From: Glaciozyma antarctica PI12 | Lineage: Eukaryota > Basidiomycota > Microbotryomycetes > Kriegeriales > Camptobasidiaceae | Reading direction: 5' to 3' | Assembly (NCBI GenBank): GCA_002917775.1 | Contig: KZ627148.1 | Coordinates: forward strand, 1-64,000 | DNA: 64,000 nt | Shown: positions 40,192-51,262 of the stretch, one piece after another | Layout: each line of letters opens with the position of its first letter | Numbering within the stretch: the stretch's first letter is position 1 | Program-made: the position numbers and the translations under genes | The notes under the pieces: generated by a model | Told to the model about the DNA's origin: nothing | Database searches by the model: none | Seen by the model: the letters and a program-made list of their open reading frames with translations, nothing else

Positions 40192-40591
40192 GCGGTGATA
40201 GGAGTGAGGAGGGGGGACGTAGATGGGAATGCAGGGTTTCGCAAGTACTGAGCGGAGAGGGCGGAGCTGCGGCTTTCTGCGTAGGGTGGGATGTGTTGCG
40301 CTCGCTTTGCTGCTCTTTTGCTCCTGCTTGTCGCCGGTAGACGAGTCGTGTACTATCCGAGCTCAGTCTGCGTGAGGAGGCTGGGGAGTCCGGGTTGACA
40401 TTGCTAAGGGGAGGGAGCAGCAGTCGTTGACCTCGCAGGCGAGGGTCGACGCCGACGGAGGCTTCTGTGCTGTAACAGATCAAGTAAACCGCCCAGTGCG
40501 GCGCCATCCTCTGTTGGAGAGCGAAACGGGAGCCTCGACGACCTCGGAAACGAGTCGGAGCCGACGACTTTCTCTCCTTCATCCACGACGC
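40192..40591. other. Intergenic region between QCR7 and copy A2
   Basis: 400 bp with no supported gene; expected to carry the QCR7 3' UTR and the A2 promoter. Confidence 0.45.
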
Positions 40592-42379
40592 ATGGTCGCC
40601 CTCAATCCCGTCCCTGCTCTCGGTTCCTCCTGGCCAGAGTGGGACGGCAGCTGGCTAACCTTCAAGCTCGCCGTCTGCCGCGCCGCCCGTGCGTTATCTC
40701 CCCCTTCCCCGCGGACGCCGCTGACATCCACCCTCTCCCCACAGGCGACCGCTCCTTCGCTCCCCACTTCGAGACGCTCGTCCAACAGTATTCTATCGCA
40801 GCGCGCTGCGGCGCCGACTCGTTCTGCCCTTGGAAGATCACGCTGGAGTACGCTCATGAACGAAAGGCCGACCTCGTTACCTCCGCCACTTTCTCGCACT
40901 CGCACCCCCTCAAACTCGACAGTGCCGCACAGCAGAAACTCGACCGCCAGATTGCAATTCTTGAGACGAACCTTGCGGGGTTGCAGGAGCGTTTGCAGGT
41001 CAAGCTGAAGCAGGCGGTTGAGGCGCAGCAAGTCGGCGGTCGTCCAGCTCGAGCGGTTCGCGCACCTCCCGCTCCCGCTGCTGCGCCCAAGGCAAAAGAA
41101 GTTAGCTTTGGACCTATCGAGATTCCCCTCCTGGACAAGCCGGTACGTACCTCTCTCCCATCAAGCTTCGCCACCGAGCTGACTCCCTCCGTCGCAGACG
41201 CTGATCCCCCAGCCCGGCGACACCTTCCCCTCGCTCCTCTCCTTCAGTTCGGCTCTCCGCACGAGCGCCGTCCAGCGAAATTTCAGCGCCTGGAGCTCCG
41301 GCGGCGCCATCACCGCCTCTACGACTTCGCACAAGGTTATTTGCAGCAGGAACGTCGCGGGCGTTGCGCCGAGGTGCGGGCGGTACGTTCAGGCGAGGAA
41401 GAGGGGGCGAGGGAAATGGGAGGTCGAGCAGGGGCAGTGGGAGCATGAGCATGAGGTACTTTCGGAGGAGGAGTGGGAGAAGAGCCTGCGGACTCCGGGG
41501 GAGAAGGGGACGCCGTCTTCTGGGAGGAGACGCGAGGCGGCCGTTTCGCCTGAGCAGCGAGTTTGGGCTCCTCCGCCGGCGCCGAAGGCCGAGGAGGACG
41601 GCGACGGGGGTTTGACCGGTACTTCGAAGGAGAGATCGCAAGAGCAGGCGAGCTCTGCGTCGAGGCATCCTCAGGTTCAGGTGAGTTCCTCGCTCGTTCT
41701 CCAAGTGCGGAATACACTCTAAAGCGACTTTCACCAGGCTTCCGACCTCTCCACCTTCCTCTCCACCTCGTTCACCCAGACTTTCCAGTCCTTCGAAGCC
41801 CACGTCGCCACCTTCGCCCGCCCACTCGGTTTCTCCATCCGCTCCCTCCCCACGAACTGCGGCGACTTCAAACAACTCCGCTGCGTTGTTTCAGGCTGCA
41901 ACTGGACCATCGACGTTTCGAAGCAGAACGGTCTTTGGCGCGCGACGGACGTCTCCCCCTCCCACGTGCACGCCCTCAAACGCCTTACCGACGAACCTTC
42001 TTCCCCACCCAAGCGCGTCCGATTCGGCACTACGCCTTTGCCGGAATCTTCGCCCGACGCGCTCGACGCACCGGATTCCGACATCCAGATCCTCGAGTCC
42101 CCTCCGAAAGACGAGGACAAGCCGTTCTCAGCTTCGACGCTCCGGTGATATCTCGAGCAGCTAGTCGGGACGAACGTTCTCGCTCCTTACGCGCCGGACT
42201 TGCTCGAAGCGGGGTTCACGTCGCCCGAGGCAGTGAGGACGATCGCGGAGGTGTGCTTGGAGGATTTCGTGAAGGAGTTGGCGGGGCTTAAGGATGGGGA
42301 GGAGAGGGATAAGATTCCGGTGGGGATGAGACTGGTGTTGAAGGCGAGGTTGGGGCAGAAGTTGGGTGCGAAGGAGTGA
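40592..42379 (+). CDS. FAR1-like triple zinc-finger/SAM-like protein, with an in-frame TGA before the SAM-like part (copy A2)
   Basis: Closest relative of A1, with exons 40592-40688, 40745-41142, 41198-41680 and 41738 onward. Exon 1 is 97 nt in both copies and the three introns share phases 1, 0 and 0. It starts MVALNPVPALGSSWPEWDGS. The three fingers are RCGADSFCPWKITLEY with HSH, ICSRNVAGVAPRCGRYVQA with HEH, and RCVVSGCNWTIDVSKQNG with HVH. A helical segment (KLDRQIAILETNLAGLQERL) separates the first two. The frame stops at TGA 42146-42148 (462 residues) but reopens at once as YLEQLVGTNVLAPYAPDLLE, then GFTSPEAVRTIAEVCLED, and ends at TGA 42377-42379. That stretch aligns with the A1 SAM-like domain. 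Either the domain is lost, or the TGA is bypassed. Confidence 0.75.
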
Positions 42380-42569
42380 GGAGTGAGGTAGCGAGGTCCT
42401 TCGCCGAGCTCGCAATGTGATACGATTGATCTCTCAGACGGAAGAACGTTCGGAACAGCACAAACGTATTCCTTTTGCGGCACCTCGCTGCCCACTCCCC
42501 ACTCTCCGCACCTCCTCAAAAGTGAACAAACCCCGTCGACAAAAACAACAAACATCCTCCTGCCCCGTT

Positions 42570-44097
42570 TCAAGCTTCCACCTCCCACGCACTCTCCCCA
42601 AGCTTCTCCAACGCCCTCAGCAACAGCTTCTTCTGCAGTTCCGGCAGCTCCTCCCTCTCCGGCTCCTCCAGCGCCGCCGCCATCCTCGCCTCGCCCAGCG
42701 AGAAGAAGGCGACCACGCTTCCGCGTCCAACGAGACCGTTCCTGTGGAAGAGCGGAGCGTACCGCTCTAGAGAAGGGCTGAGAGCGGCGAGGATGTGGCC
42801 GAGCTGAAGGACGGAGAGATCGCCGAAGGAGCGAGGGGTCGATAGGGTGGACGTTGCGCGAATGCGAGAAGTGGAGGGTCCCGCGTGGAGAGCGGTGGAA
42901 GTGGTGTAGCTTGTAGGAGGTCGTGTTGAGGATAGGCGAGAGTGATTTGGAGGTGGAGGGAGACTGGATGAGGGTGAGGTGCGATCTTGCGAAGCTTCGT
43001 TGCTTGATTCGCGCTGGCGCTTCTCGGGGACGGCAGGAGACTCTTGTGCTTCTTGTGCTTCTTGCGCGACGAAAGCTTCGAGGGAGATCCGGCGGGTTCA
43101 ACCTTCGCCTGCGCACCTGCAGACCTCAAATCAGCTCTCGCCCGCAATCCGGAGTCCGTCGCGCCTTGCATACCTTTCGCGAACTTCCTCTTCTTCCTCC
43201 CTCCCTTCCACACCAGATCCCACTTCCTCCTCTCCTTCAAAAACCTCCTCAACGCGCAGTACCTCCCCAGCTCCTCGCCTACTCGTTCACATCCCGGCCT
43301 CCCCCTCCAAACCTCCTCCGTCACTCTCCTCGCCACATTCAACGCCGAAACCGTGGTATCGTACACGCGCTCCGATCCAGAGATGAGTTGGTGAACGTAG
43401 ATGGCGACGATGGGGCCGATGATGGGGAAGGGAGGGACGGAGTTTGAGGCGCAGAACGTCTCGTAGCCACGCAGGCGGTTGCGAGCGATCTTATGAGACC
43501 CTTCGCTCAACGCACCGTGATACGCCGTGATGATCGCTTCAGAAGCTTCTTGCAACGAATCTGCGGAAGCCTCATCAGAAACTGCGTCCAGCGACGGCCG
43601 TTTGAGAACGAAAGACTTACGAGTTCCTCGGAGGCGTTGCGCCGCGAAGGCTTCCTCCTTGCGACTGATGAGCTTCTTCATCGCCCTTGACGCAGTTAGG
43701 GGCGAGGAGGAAGAGCTGAGAAAGGGAGGAGGGACCGAGACGTCGACCGCCGAGTCCTCGTCGCTGGAGTCCGAACAGGCGGGGAGAGCTTCGTCGGCTG
43801 AGCTGTCCGATTCCTCTTCTGGAGCTGCGTCGCTGAGGTCGGAAGAATCGTTCGAGCAGTTCTGGTTGCTGGGAGGGAGACGGGGGATCCCGTCCCGCAA
43901 GGAGTCCGACTCCTCGGTCCCTCGCTCCTTCGAATGGCTCTGGTTCCCCGCCAATCGAATCAGGATCACGCCTGCCAGATACCTTCACACCAACTCACCT
44001 CGTCGAAATCCACCCTACGCCAGCTTCCCGCACGACCCTCCCCGATTCTCTCCCCCAGCAGCTGCTCCTTCGCAGTCACTCGCCCCACGTCGTCCAT
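42570..44097 (-). CDS. Core-binding-like/SAM-like protein without zinc finger (copy B1)
   Basis: Four exons by splice reading. The ATG at 44097 gives MDDVGRVTAKEQLLGERIGE, then SHSKERGTEESDSLRDG, acidic Ser-rich blocks and SRAMKKLISRKEEAF. A helical domain follows (SLQEASEAIITAYHGALSEG; RLRGYETFCASNSVPPFPII; GPIVAIYVHQLISGSERVYD; TTVSALNVARRVTEEVWRG). Its pattern recalls the SAM-like core-binding domain of tyrosine recombinases, though no catalytic domain is present. A basic stretch (KGGRKKRKFAK) and, after another intron, a C-terminal helical domain (LSVLQLGHILAALSPSLERY; ARMAAALEEPEREELPELQK) complete it. It matches copy B2 along its length but has no N-terminal zinc finger. Function unknown; a nuclear DNA-binding role is inferred. 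Confidence 0.65.
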
Positions 44098-44724
44098 GGG
44101 CTCAACGCTGCACTCCACTCCGACTGAGCGCTCTTAGCGCTCATTTGAATCTCCTTCGTCCCGCGCTAGCACCGCCGGGGGTTCCATCGCTTGGCGAGCT
44201 GTTGTCCGAGAGCTGGTAGAGATTGAGCGCTACTGGCGCGGAGGGTCAGCGCCGTAGTATAGGACAGTGTGATGGAATTAATCACAAGCTATGGCAAGCT
44301 GAATGGCCGAGGATCGAGCTGAGAAGGTGGCGGAGGAAGAGGAAACTGAGGGCGAGGACCCCGCGCTGGAGTGCCCCCTTGGCTCCCGCTTCTCTACCTT
44401 CGCACAACGCGAGAAATCAAGAACGGTGCTGATTTTGGGTCGCACGCTAGGATAGAGCAGGAGAATACGCTCTGCGCCCCCTCCCCCCCCCCCCCCCCAC
44501 GGGTCTCTCGCAGCTCGCTTCCATTTCCTCCGCTCCCTCCAACCCCGCAAAACCGTTCGCAAGCAGCTTCCTCTGAGAATAAAGGCTCGAGACTGAATGG
44601 AAACGAAGCAGGAGAACAAACGACCAGGAACGACCGGGTTGCGCGTCAAACCTCTCCCCCGAGTCTCGAGATGAACCGCCAACTTCCTTCTACGTTCCAG
44701 TCGATCAGCACTTGACCAACATGT
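44098..44724. other. Intergenic region with a C16 tract
   Basis: About 630 bp between two minus-strand genes, containing the B1 promoter. It holds a run of 16 C at 44483-44498. No gene supported. Confidence 0.45.
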
Positions 44725-46271
44725 CTACTTCAGCTTCCCCTCCTTTCTCTCCGCCTCCAGTACCCTCCAGCGACTCCATACTTCATCCCCATCGCAATAC
44801 GCCCCCTTCAACCACCTCCCCTTCTCCGCTCCCTCCGCTCCCTCCGCAAACTCGAACGCCGTGCGCGCATGTAGCACGCGTCGATTATCGAAGACGACAC
44901 AGTCCCCCGCTTGAAGCTGCACCTCGTACCGGTACTTCGGGTCGGCGCACATCTCTGCAAACAGCCCCAGGGCATGATGTAGAGCCGCGAGCTGCTGTTC
45001 GGCGTCCTTGGTCGATCCCGCGGGAAAGAGGAGCGGTCCCTGGAAAGGCGGAGAGTAGTTGACGGCCCAGATCTCGCCTGCTGCGTCCAGCTCGATGGAG
45101 GGTCGGGACCAGCGCGTGTGTTGCCTGCCGTTGTGGTATTCGAAGAGGACAGGGACGGTGGAGAGGGTGTGGAAGACGGCGGGATGCGAGTGACGGAGGA
45201 GGGTGGCGAGGTGGAACGAGTCGACAAAGTAGGAGGCGCCGCCGGTGATCGAGGCGTTGAGGAGGCAGTGTAGGAACTGGTATCGCGGTGGGGATTCAAA
45301 GTGCCTGTCGCTCACGTCGTTAGCTCTGCATGTTGTGAAAAAGAGGAAGAACGCACGTCAGGTCCATGTGCAACCCGAGGTCGAGGTTGGTGTAGGCAAT
45401 GTTGGCGCTCCCTTCCTCAGCCTTGACGTCCCAAAGGTAGCCGTACCAGGTCCTCCGCAAGCTGCCTATCCGCTCTCCAAGCTTCTTGAGCTCCGTCTCG
45501 TCCCCCTCCTTGGCCACCGACGGAACTCCAAAGAGGAATGCGATCCCACTCTCAAGAAGCCCGTCCAGCGTCGAGAGGAGCGCCTTGTCCGACGCTGCGT
45601 ACTCGGCGTACGGCGTCTTCCGCAGAACAGGGAGCAGCTCCTCGCGATCCCACGTCTTGCCAGTCGAGATTCCCACCCCTCTCCCCGCCGGGGCTCCCCT
45701 CTCCGCCTCCGCCATCCGCACGAGGAACCGCACCGGGTGCACGCTCAACTTCTCCCCTCCCTTTCCAACTCCTGGGATCTCTTTGCTCCACTCCATAACG
45801 AGGCAATCCTCCCCCCCGACCTCGTGCACGCCGTACCCGACCACCTCCGCGTCGAGCGGGATATCCGTCGTTCGGAAGAGTTTCTGCTGGCTGGCGGGGT
45901 GGAGATGGGCTGGGTGGTGGGAAGAGTCGCGGAGAAAGAGGTTGGGGAGGGTGAGGGTAAGGGAGGAGGGACCGGAGAGGGAGATGGTCGTGCTGGCGCT
46001 GCCGGAGGACGACTTGGCGAGGGAGGAGACTTGGTGCTTCCGGGAGAGCGGCTGGGGGATGAATGGCTGGGGGCGGAGGAGAGGTTCGGCGGCTGGCTTG
46101 GGAGGACTAGTGGGGAGGATCGTGGCGTGCCGGGATGCTGAGGAGGTCGAGTACGTCGCGCGAAGCTGTTGGAATGAGATGAGCGGGAGAGGCAGCGATT
46201 CGAGCTGAGTGGCTCACCTGAGATCCTAGCCTGGCGCTCCCGCGCAGTGCTGTAGCTGCACTACGGTGCAT
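44725..46271 (-). CDS. Gamma-butyrobetaine dioxygenase-like Fe(II)/2-oxoglutarate oxygenase
   Basis: Enzyme family of carnitine synthesis (BBOX/trimethyllysine dioxygenase, TauD fold). Exon 1 MHRSAATALRGSARLGSQ plus the start of exon 2 (LRATYSTSSASRHATIL) form a mitochondrial presequence. The N-terminal DUF971-like domain reads PNLFLRDSSHHPAHLHPASQ, then QKLFRTTDIPLDAEVVG. The catalytic domain shows ALLSTLDGLLESGIAFLFGV, YLWDVKAEEGSANIAYTNLD, LGLHMDLT (iron ligands H-x-D), SYFVDSFHLATLLRHSHPAV, YSPPFQGPL, and CVVFDNRRVLHARTAFEF (distal His and 2-oxoglutarate Arg). The catalytic residues are complete. The usual Cys of the N-terminal zinc site are replaced by Ser and His. The choice between butyrobetaine and trimethyllysine as substrate is not settled. 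Confidence 0.85.
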
Positions 46272-47208
46272 GGCGCTGTTCGATGGACGAGGCGTGGTGG
46301 AGGAGGGAGAGCCGTCTTAGAAGGAAAGAGCTCGGAGTTCGGAGTAGTCGCCGGTTGACCTCCTGCTCCCATCTCCTCTGAATTTGCTCGCGGTGGTGCT
46401 GGTACGGCTCCTGGGAGCACGGCTCTAAAGCCTCAGGCCAGTCCACGCCAACATAAGAGCCTCTGCTGGCGCTTCTGGAGAATTCGAAGCGGTCGTTCCT
46501 CCGACCTTCTCCTCCAGCGTCAAAGCGACTATGCGCCCTCCCTTCCGAGCGCTCGCTCACCACCTTAAGCACTTTTACTCTTCTCCTCCTGCTCGAGCTT
46601 TTCCTGCCCGAACAAGGCACGTTGGCACGCTCCTGCGACCTTGAGTCGGCTCTGCTGCCAACCGAGTGCAACCCTTCGCCGAAGATCTGCTCTAGGAAGC
46701 TGCCGATACAGTCGAAGGAAGCACCTTTTGAGGCTGAAGAGGAAGGGAGGGGAGGAATCGTCTCCGCGTCTGCCAGTAGAGCTTAGATCAGGAGGCTATG
46801 AGCGAGGTTCTCGAGCGGCCTCGCTTGCACTCAGCCCTGGCCTGGAGCTGTGCGCGAACTCACATAAGTGAACGTTGACGAGTTCTCAGCTCTGTATACG
46901 GCTGAGAGCAGGCAGCAATCTCTGCTCGTCGGGACGGCCTCATCAGTCTTAGCAGCGTTCCTCGCTCGGCGTGCTCTGCTCGATTTTTCTGTGCAAACCG
47001 GTCCCAGTGCAGCCCACTTGCTGCTTTTTACTCAATGGAAGTATCACGCCCGACCGAGTCTCAGTCTGAGAATTCTGCACAATACTCGGAGTCCGGTGGC
47101 GAAAGTAACGAAAGAACGATCCATTCGAATGCAAGGGAATCGAGTCTAGTTTCAAGGGAATAAACGGCTACAAGGTTATTAAATAAAGTCGTGCAAAGGT
47201 GTATCAAT
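46272..47208. other. Intergenic region, no supported gene
   Basis: About 940 bp between the dioxygenase start and the stop of the GPI glycoprotein gene (both minus). Frames on both strands are short and motif-free. No tRNA cloverleaf or repeat was recognised by eye. Confidence 0.45.
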
Positions 47209-50200
47209 CTAATAGCTCAATATCACGGCAGCTCCCACCACGAACGCGCCGACGAACCCAAAGCTCATCGCCCTCAGTGCTCCCCCAGTCGCAAGCGTCG
47301 CGATCGGGGCTGAAGCATCACGAGGCACTGCTCCGAGGGTGGCGGAAGCGGGCTGACGAAGCATGGTTGAGAACTTGGCCTGCTCGAGAGAGAATGAGCG
47401 AGCGTCGCGGGATGGAGGGAAGAAGAACGTACGTCTGGGAGCTGAGCTTCGGCGGTCGCTCGAGGAAGGGAGCCGGCGGTGACGGTGACGGTGACGGTGA
47501 TACCAGCGCCGCAAGTCTGTAACGAAACGAAGTCAGCTTTGAGACTACACAATGAAGGAGGTAGACAAACGGGATCCTCGGGGGCTGAACCAGGGTTCGA
47601 TCCAGTCGGCTGCGCGGGGAAACCGCCGTTGCTACTGGTGGAGGACTGTGACAGAAGACATGGTCAGCTTGCGCGGGCGAGTGAGAGGCGAGGAACGCAC
47701 CGAAGAGCTGGAATGTATGAGTGTCTGATCCTCCAGGCGGCGTTGCTCGAACTTCCAGGAGAGTTGCTGGAGGAGCTTCCAGCCGCGTTGCTGGAGGAAC
47801 TCCCAGGAGCGTTGCTGGAGGAAGTAGACTGCGAGACCAAAAAAAAAAAAAGTCAGCTCCGCACTCGGTTCTCGCGAGCGAGAAATCTCACCGAAGACGT
47901 CGAGGGCAAAGTAGCAGTGCCGGTAGGAGGCGCCGAGCTGTTAGAAGTGGAGGAGGTCTACAAAAGCGAGCTGTTAGCTTCGCACGGGAGAAGTCCAAGG
48001 ACCGAGCTCACTATCGTGGACGAAGTCGGAGGACCGACGGTCGGGGGCGAACTCGTGTCCGTGGGAGAAGTGGCGGAGTTCGTGCCAGTAGGTGAGTCGG
48101 TGGCAGTAGGTGAGTTGGTGGCAGTAGGTGAGTCGGTTCCTGTAGGTGAGTCGGTTCCTGTAGGGGCGCTGGTGCCAGTAGGGGAGCTCGTGGCAGTGGG
48201 AGAGTTCGTGCCGGTGGAGGAAGTCGTGTCGCTGGGTATATCGGTAGAGGACTACAATGGCAAGGGGGATCAGCTGTGGACGTGCACGCAGAATCATTGA
48301 AGAAGCTTACCGTGGAGCTCGTAGTAATAGGGGGCAAGGCAGTCGAAGTTGAAGGCCCGTCAGTGCTGGTCGTGACAGTAGAAACCGTCTACAAGCTTGT
48401 TAACAACGCTCAATGACTTCGGCAAAGGAGGCAGCTTACCGAAATGGTCGCGGTCGGCGCCGGAGGGAACGAATCGGTGATGAGCGTGGGCGCAGTCGTC
48501 GAAGAGGAGGTGGTGTCGGTGGGAGCAGTCTGTGAAAGTGGGAGTGTTAGTCTTGAACGCAGCATTCGACGAAGGATGGCACTTACAGAGGTTGCTGCTG
48601 AAGTCGAGGAGATCGTGTTCGTGTTTGTGGGCGCGTTAGTCGTCGAAGCGGTTGTCGTAAGGGTGTTCGTAGGGTTCTGATAGGGAGGAAGGTCAGCAGC
48701 GCACCAGAAATCGTCAGGAAGCCAGCTCACCGAGGTTGTCGTCGGCAAGGAAGTCGAAGTCGGAGGCCCGACGCAGATACCATCGGCTCCGCGCGTGAAT
48801 CCAGTCTCACACTCGCACCCACACCCGTCTTGGCCGCCGCAAATTGTGACCTCGTTGAAGGGGGCACTAAATGAAGCAGTGTCGTCAGCTAGAAAATCTC
48901 GAGCGAGAGCGAAAGGGCGTACAGTCGGGCAGGCTCGCGGGTCCTGAGTGCCGTCGGGGAGGACGTTGACACAGAGGCAAACTCTGAGGAGGCCAGGGAC
49001 GAGGATAGCAGCTTGAACGCCGATAACAGCTCCGGGACCGCAGCCTGCGAAGGGAAAGCGAGGGTCAGCGGGCGTACTGCGATTGCTGTTTGAACTTGAC
49101 GTACCGGCAGGGCCTAAAAAGGGGAATAATGAGTAATCTGCGCGATTTAGAAACAGGAAACAGACGTACCCAGGAGAGTGGATCCGAGATCGACGGTGAT
49201 GAGATCAGGCCCGCCGACGGTGATGCCTCCAATGGCGTCCAAGATGGGAGCCAAAGGTGCGACAATGGGAATGATAGTTCCGTTCAGCAGAGGTAGAACG
49301 ATGGCGTCGGTGATGGGGTTGACGACCGTCTCGAGGATGGGCGAGACGACCTCGTCAAGGATGGGAGAGACGACGCCGTCCAGGATGGGGTTGAGGATTC
49401 CGCCGAGGATGGGGATTTCGGTGATGATGGTAGATTGGCCGGGTGTAGCAGTCGAGCTAGGGGTCGGAAGGAGGCCGCCGAGGGAGGGAAGGCCGAGCTG
49501 AGGTTGCAGAGAGGAATGTCAGTTGCGCCTACAACGTTCGCGCGGAAGTGGAGCTCACCGAAGGGGTTGCAGACGGCGTGCAAACGCCATCAGCGCCGCG
49601 AGCGAAGCCAGCCTTGCAGTCACAGCCGCAGCCATCTTGTCCGCCGCAGGTTGCGACCTCGTTGACGGGGCACTGATTGCGACGAAGCGGTCAGACCTGA
49701 ATCTCGAGCTCGAAAGCGAGAGCGAGAGCGCGTACCTGAGGGCAGGCTCGGGGGTCTTGTGAACCGTCGGTAAGAACGTCGACGCAGAGGCAGACCTTGA
49801 GGAGGCCAGGAACGAGAACACCAGCCTGTACTCCGATAACAGCTCCATTTCCGCAGCCTGCGAAGGGGAGTTAGCTGCGAAAGCGACGAGACGAAACGAT
49901 CGAGGGCTCACCTTCGGGACCTGAGGAGGGAGCGAAAGCGAGTCAGTTGCTGCCGAGGATGGAGAAGGAAGAATGAACGCACCGAGGATTGTGGAAGTGA
50001 GGTCGACGGTGATGAGGTCAGGACCGCCAATCTCGACTCCGGCGACGGCGTCCAAGATGGGAGCCAGAGGCGCGACGATAGGGATAACAGTTCCGTTCAA
50101 GATCGGTCGCACGATGGCGTCCGTTACGGGAACGACGACGGTTTCGAGGACAGGAGAGCCGACTTCATCGACGAGGGGCGAGACGACCTCGTCCAAGATA

Positions 50201-51262
50201 GGGTTGAGAAGGTCGCCGAGGAGAGGAATGTCGGTGATGATGGAGGATCCACCGTGGGCGGGGGTGGAGCTGGGTTTCGGGAGGAGGTTTTCGAGGAGGG
50301 GAAGACCGAGCTGCGAGGTGCGGAACCGTAAGCGGGTGCCAGTCGAAACCTTCGCAGAGAAGTGAACTCACCGAAGGGCTTGCGGGCGATGATGCCGAAG
50401 GAGTTGCAGTTGACGAGGACGAAGGGCTTGCGAGCGATGAGGAGGAAGTGGCAGACGCCGCGCAGACGCCGTTAGATCCACGAACGAAGCCGGTCTTGCA
50501 GTCGCAGCCACAGCCGTCCTGACCGCCGCAGATCGCAATCTCGTTGACGGGGCACTGAGCAAGACGAAGCTGTTAGACATGAATCTGGAGCTCAAAAGCG
50601 AGACGGCGTACCTGAGGACAAGCTCGCGGGTCTTGCGAACCGTCGGAAAGAACGTCGACGCAAAGGCAGACCTTGAGAAGGCCAGGAACGAGAATACCAG
50701 CCTGTACTCCGATAACAGCGCCGTTTCCGCAGCCTGCATAGGATAAGCACGAGTTAGCTGCGGAAGCGACAAAAAGAAAAGAACGAGGGCACACCTTCAG
50801 GACCTGAGGAGGGAGCGAAAATGATTCAGTATGCTGCCAGAATGGAGAAGGAGAAATGAACGCACCGAGGATGGTGGAAGTGAGGTCGACGGTGATGAGG
50901 TCAGGACCGCCAATCTCGACTCCGGCGACGGCGTCCAAGATGGGAGCCAAAGGCGCGACGATAGGAATGTCGACGCCGCTCAGGATCGGTCGCACGATGG
51001 CATCGGTGACGGGAACGACGACGGTCTCAAGGACAGGAGAGACGACTTCGTCGACTAGGGGCGAGACGACGTCGGCCAAGATGGGGTTGAGGAGTCCTCC
51101 GAGGAGGGGAATGTCGGTGATGATGGAGGTTTGACTGTGGACGGAAGTTGAGCTGGGCCTCGGGACGAGGTTGTCGAGGAGGGGAAGGCCAAGTTGAGCG
51201 GTCGCCGAGCTCGACATGAGGACTGCGAGGGCGACGAAGGTGGGGAGACTGAACCGAGTCAT
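47209..51262 (-). CDS. GPI-anchored cell-surface glycoprotein with three tandem Cys-rich modules
   Basis: Secreted wall protein. Signal peptide MTRFSLPTFVALAVLMSSSA at 51262. Three tandem copies of a module of about 230 residues follow (about 51200-50460, 50311-49590, 49499-48780). Each has LGLPLL, a run of short hydrophobic repeats (ILDEVVSPLVDEVGSPVLET; APILDAVAGVEIGGPDLITV), a segment GCGNGAVIGVQAGILVPGLL, a Cys cluster (KVCLCVDVLSDGSQDPRACP) and an EGF-like end (CGGQDGCGCDCKTGFVRG). Intron positions recur with the module. A long Ser/Thr/Pro-rich stalk (47600-48720), likely heavily O-glycosylated, precedes a C-terminal hydrophobic tail (AMSFGFVGAFVVGAAVILSY) typical of a GPI signal. The family resembles proteins often loosely named proteophosphoglycans in red yeasts. 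Ligand unknown. Confidence 0.85.
48082..48225. repeat. 18-bp minisatellite coding a six-residue Ser/Thr/Pro repeat
   Basis: About eight imperfect 18-bp units in the stalk of the GPI glycoprotein encode variants of DSPTGT/NSPTAT on the minus strand. The unit length keeps the frame, so copy number can change without breaking the protein. Confidence 0.85.

Noticed and set aside
42767-43969. Copy B1 as an active tyrosine recombinase or mobile element
   Set aside because: Only a core-binding-like helical pattern is present; no catalytic Arg/His/Tyr domain, terminal repeats or target duplication were seen.
47560-47640. tRNA-like GGTTCGATCC motif
   Set aside because: It matches a T-loop core, but no cloverleaf partner stems are seen and it lies inside the Ser-rich coding region of the GPI glycoprotein.
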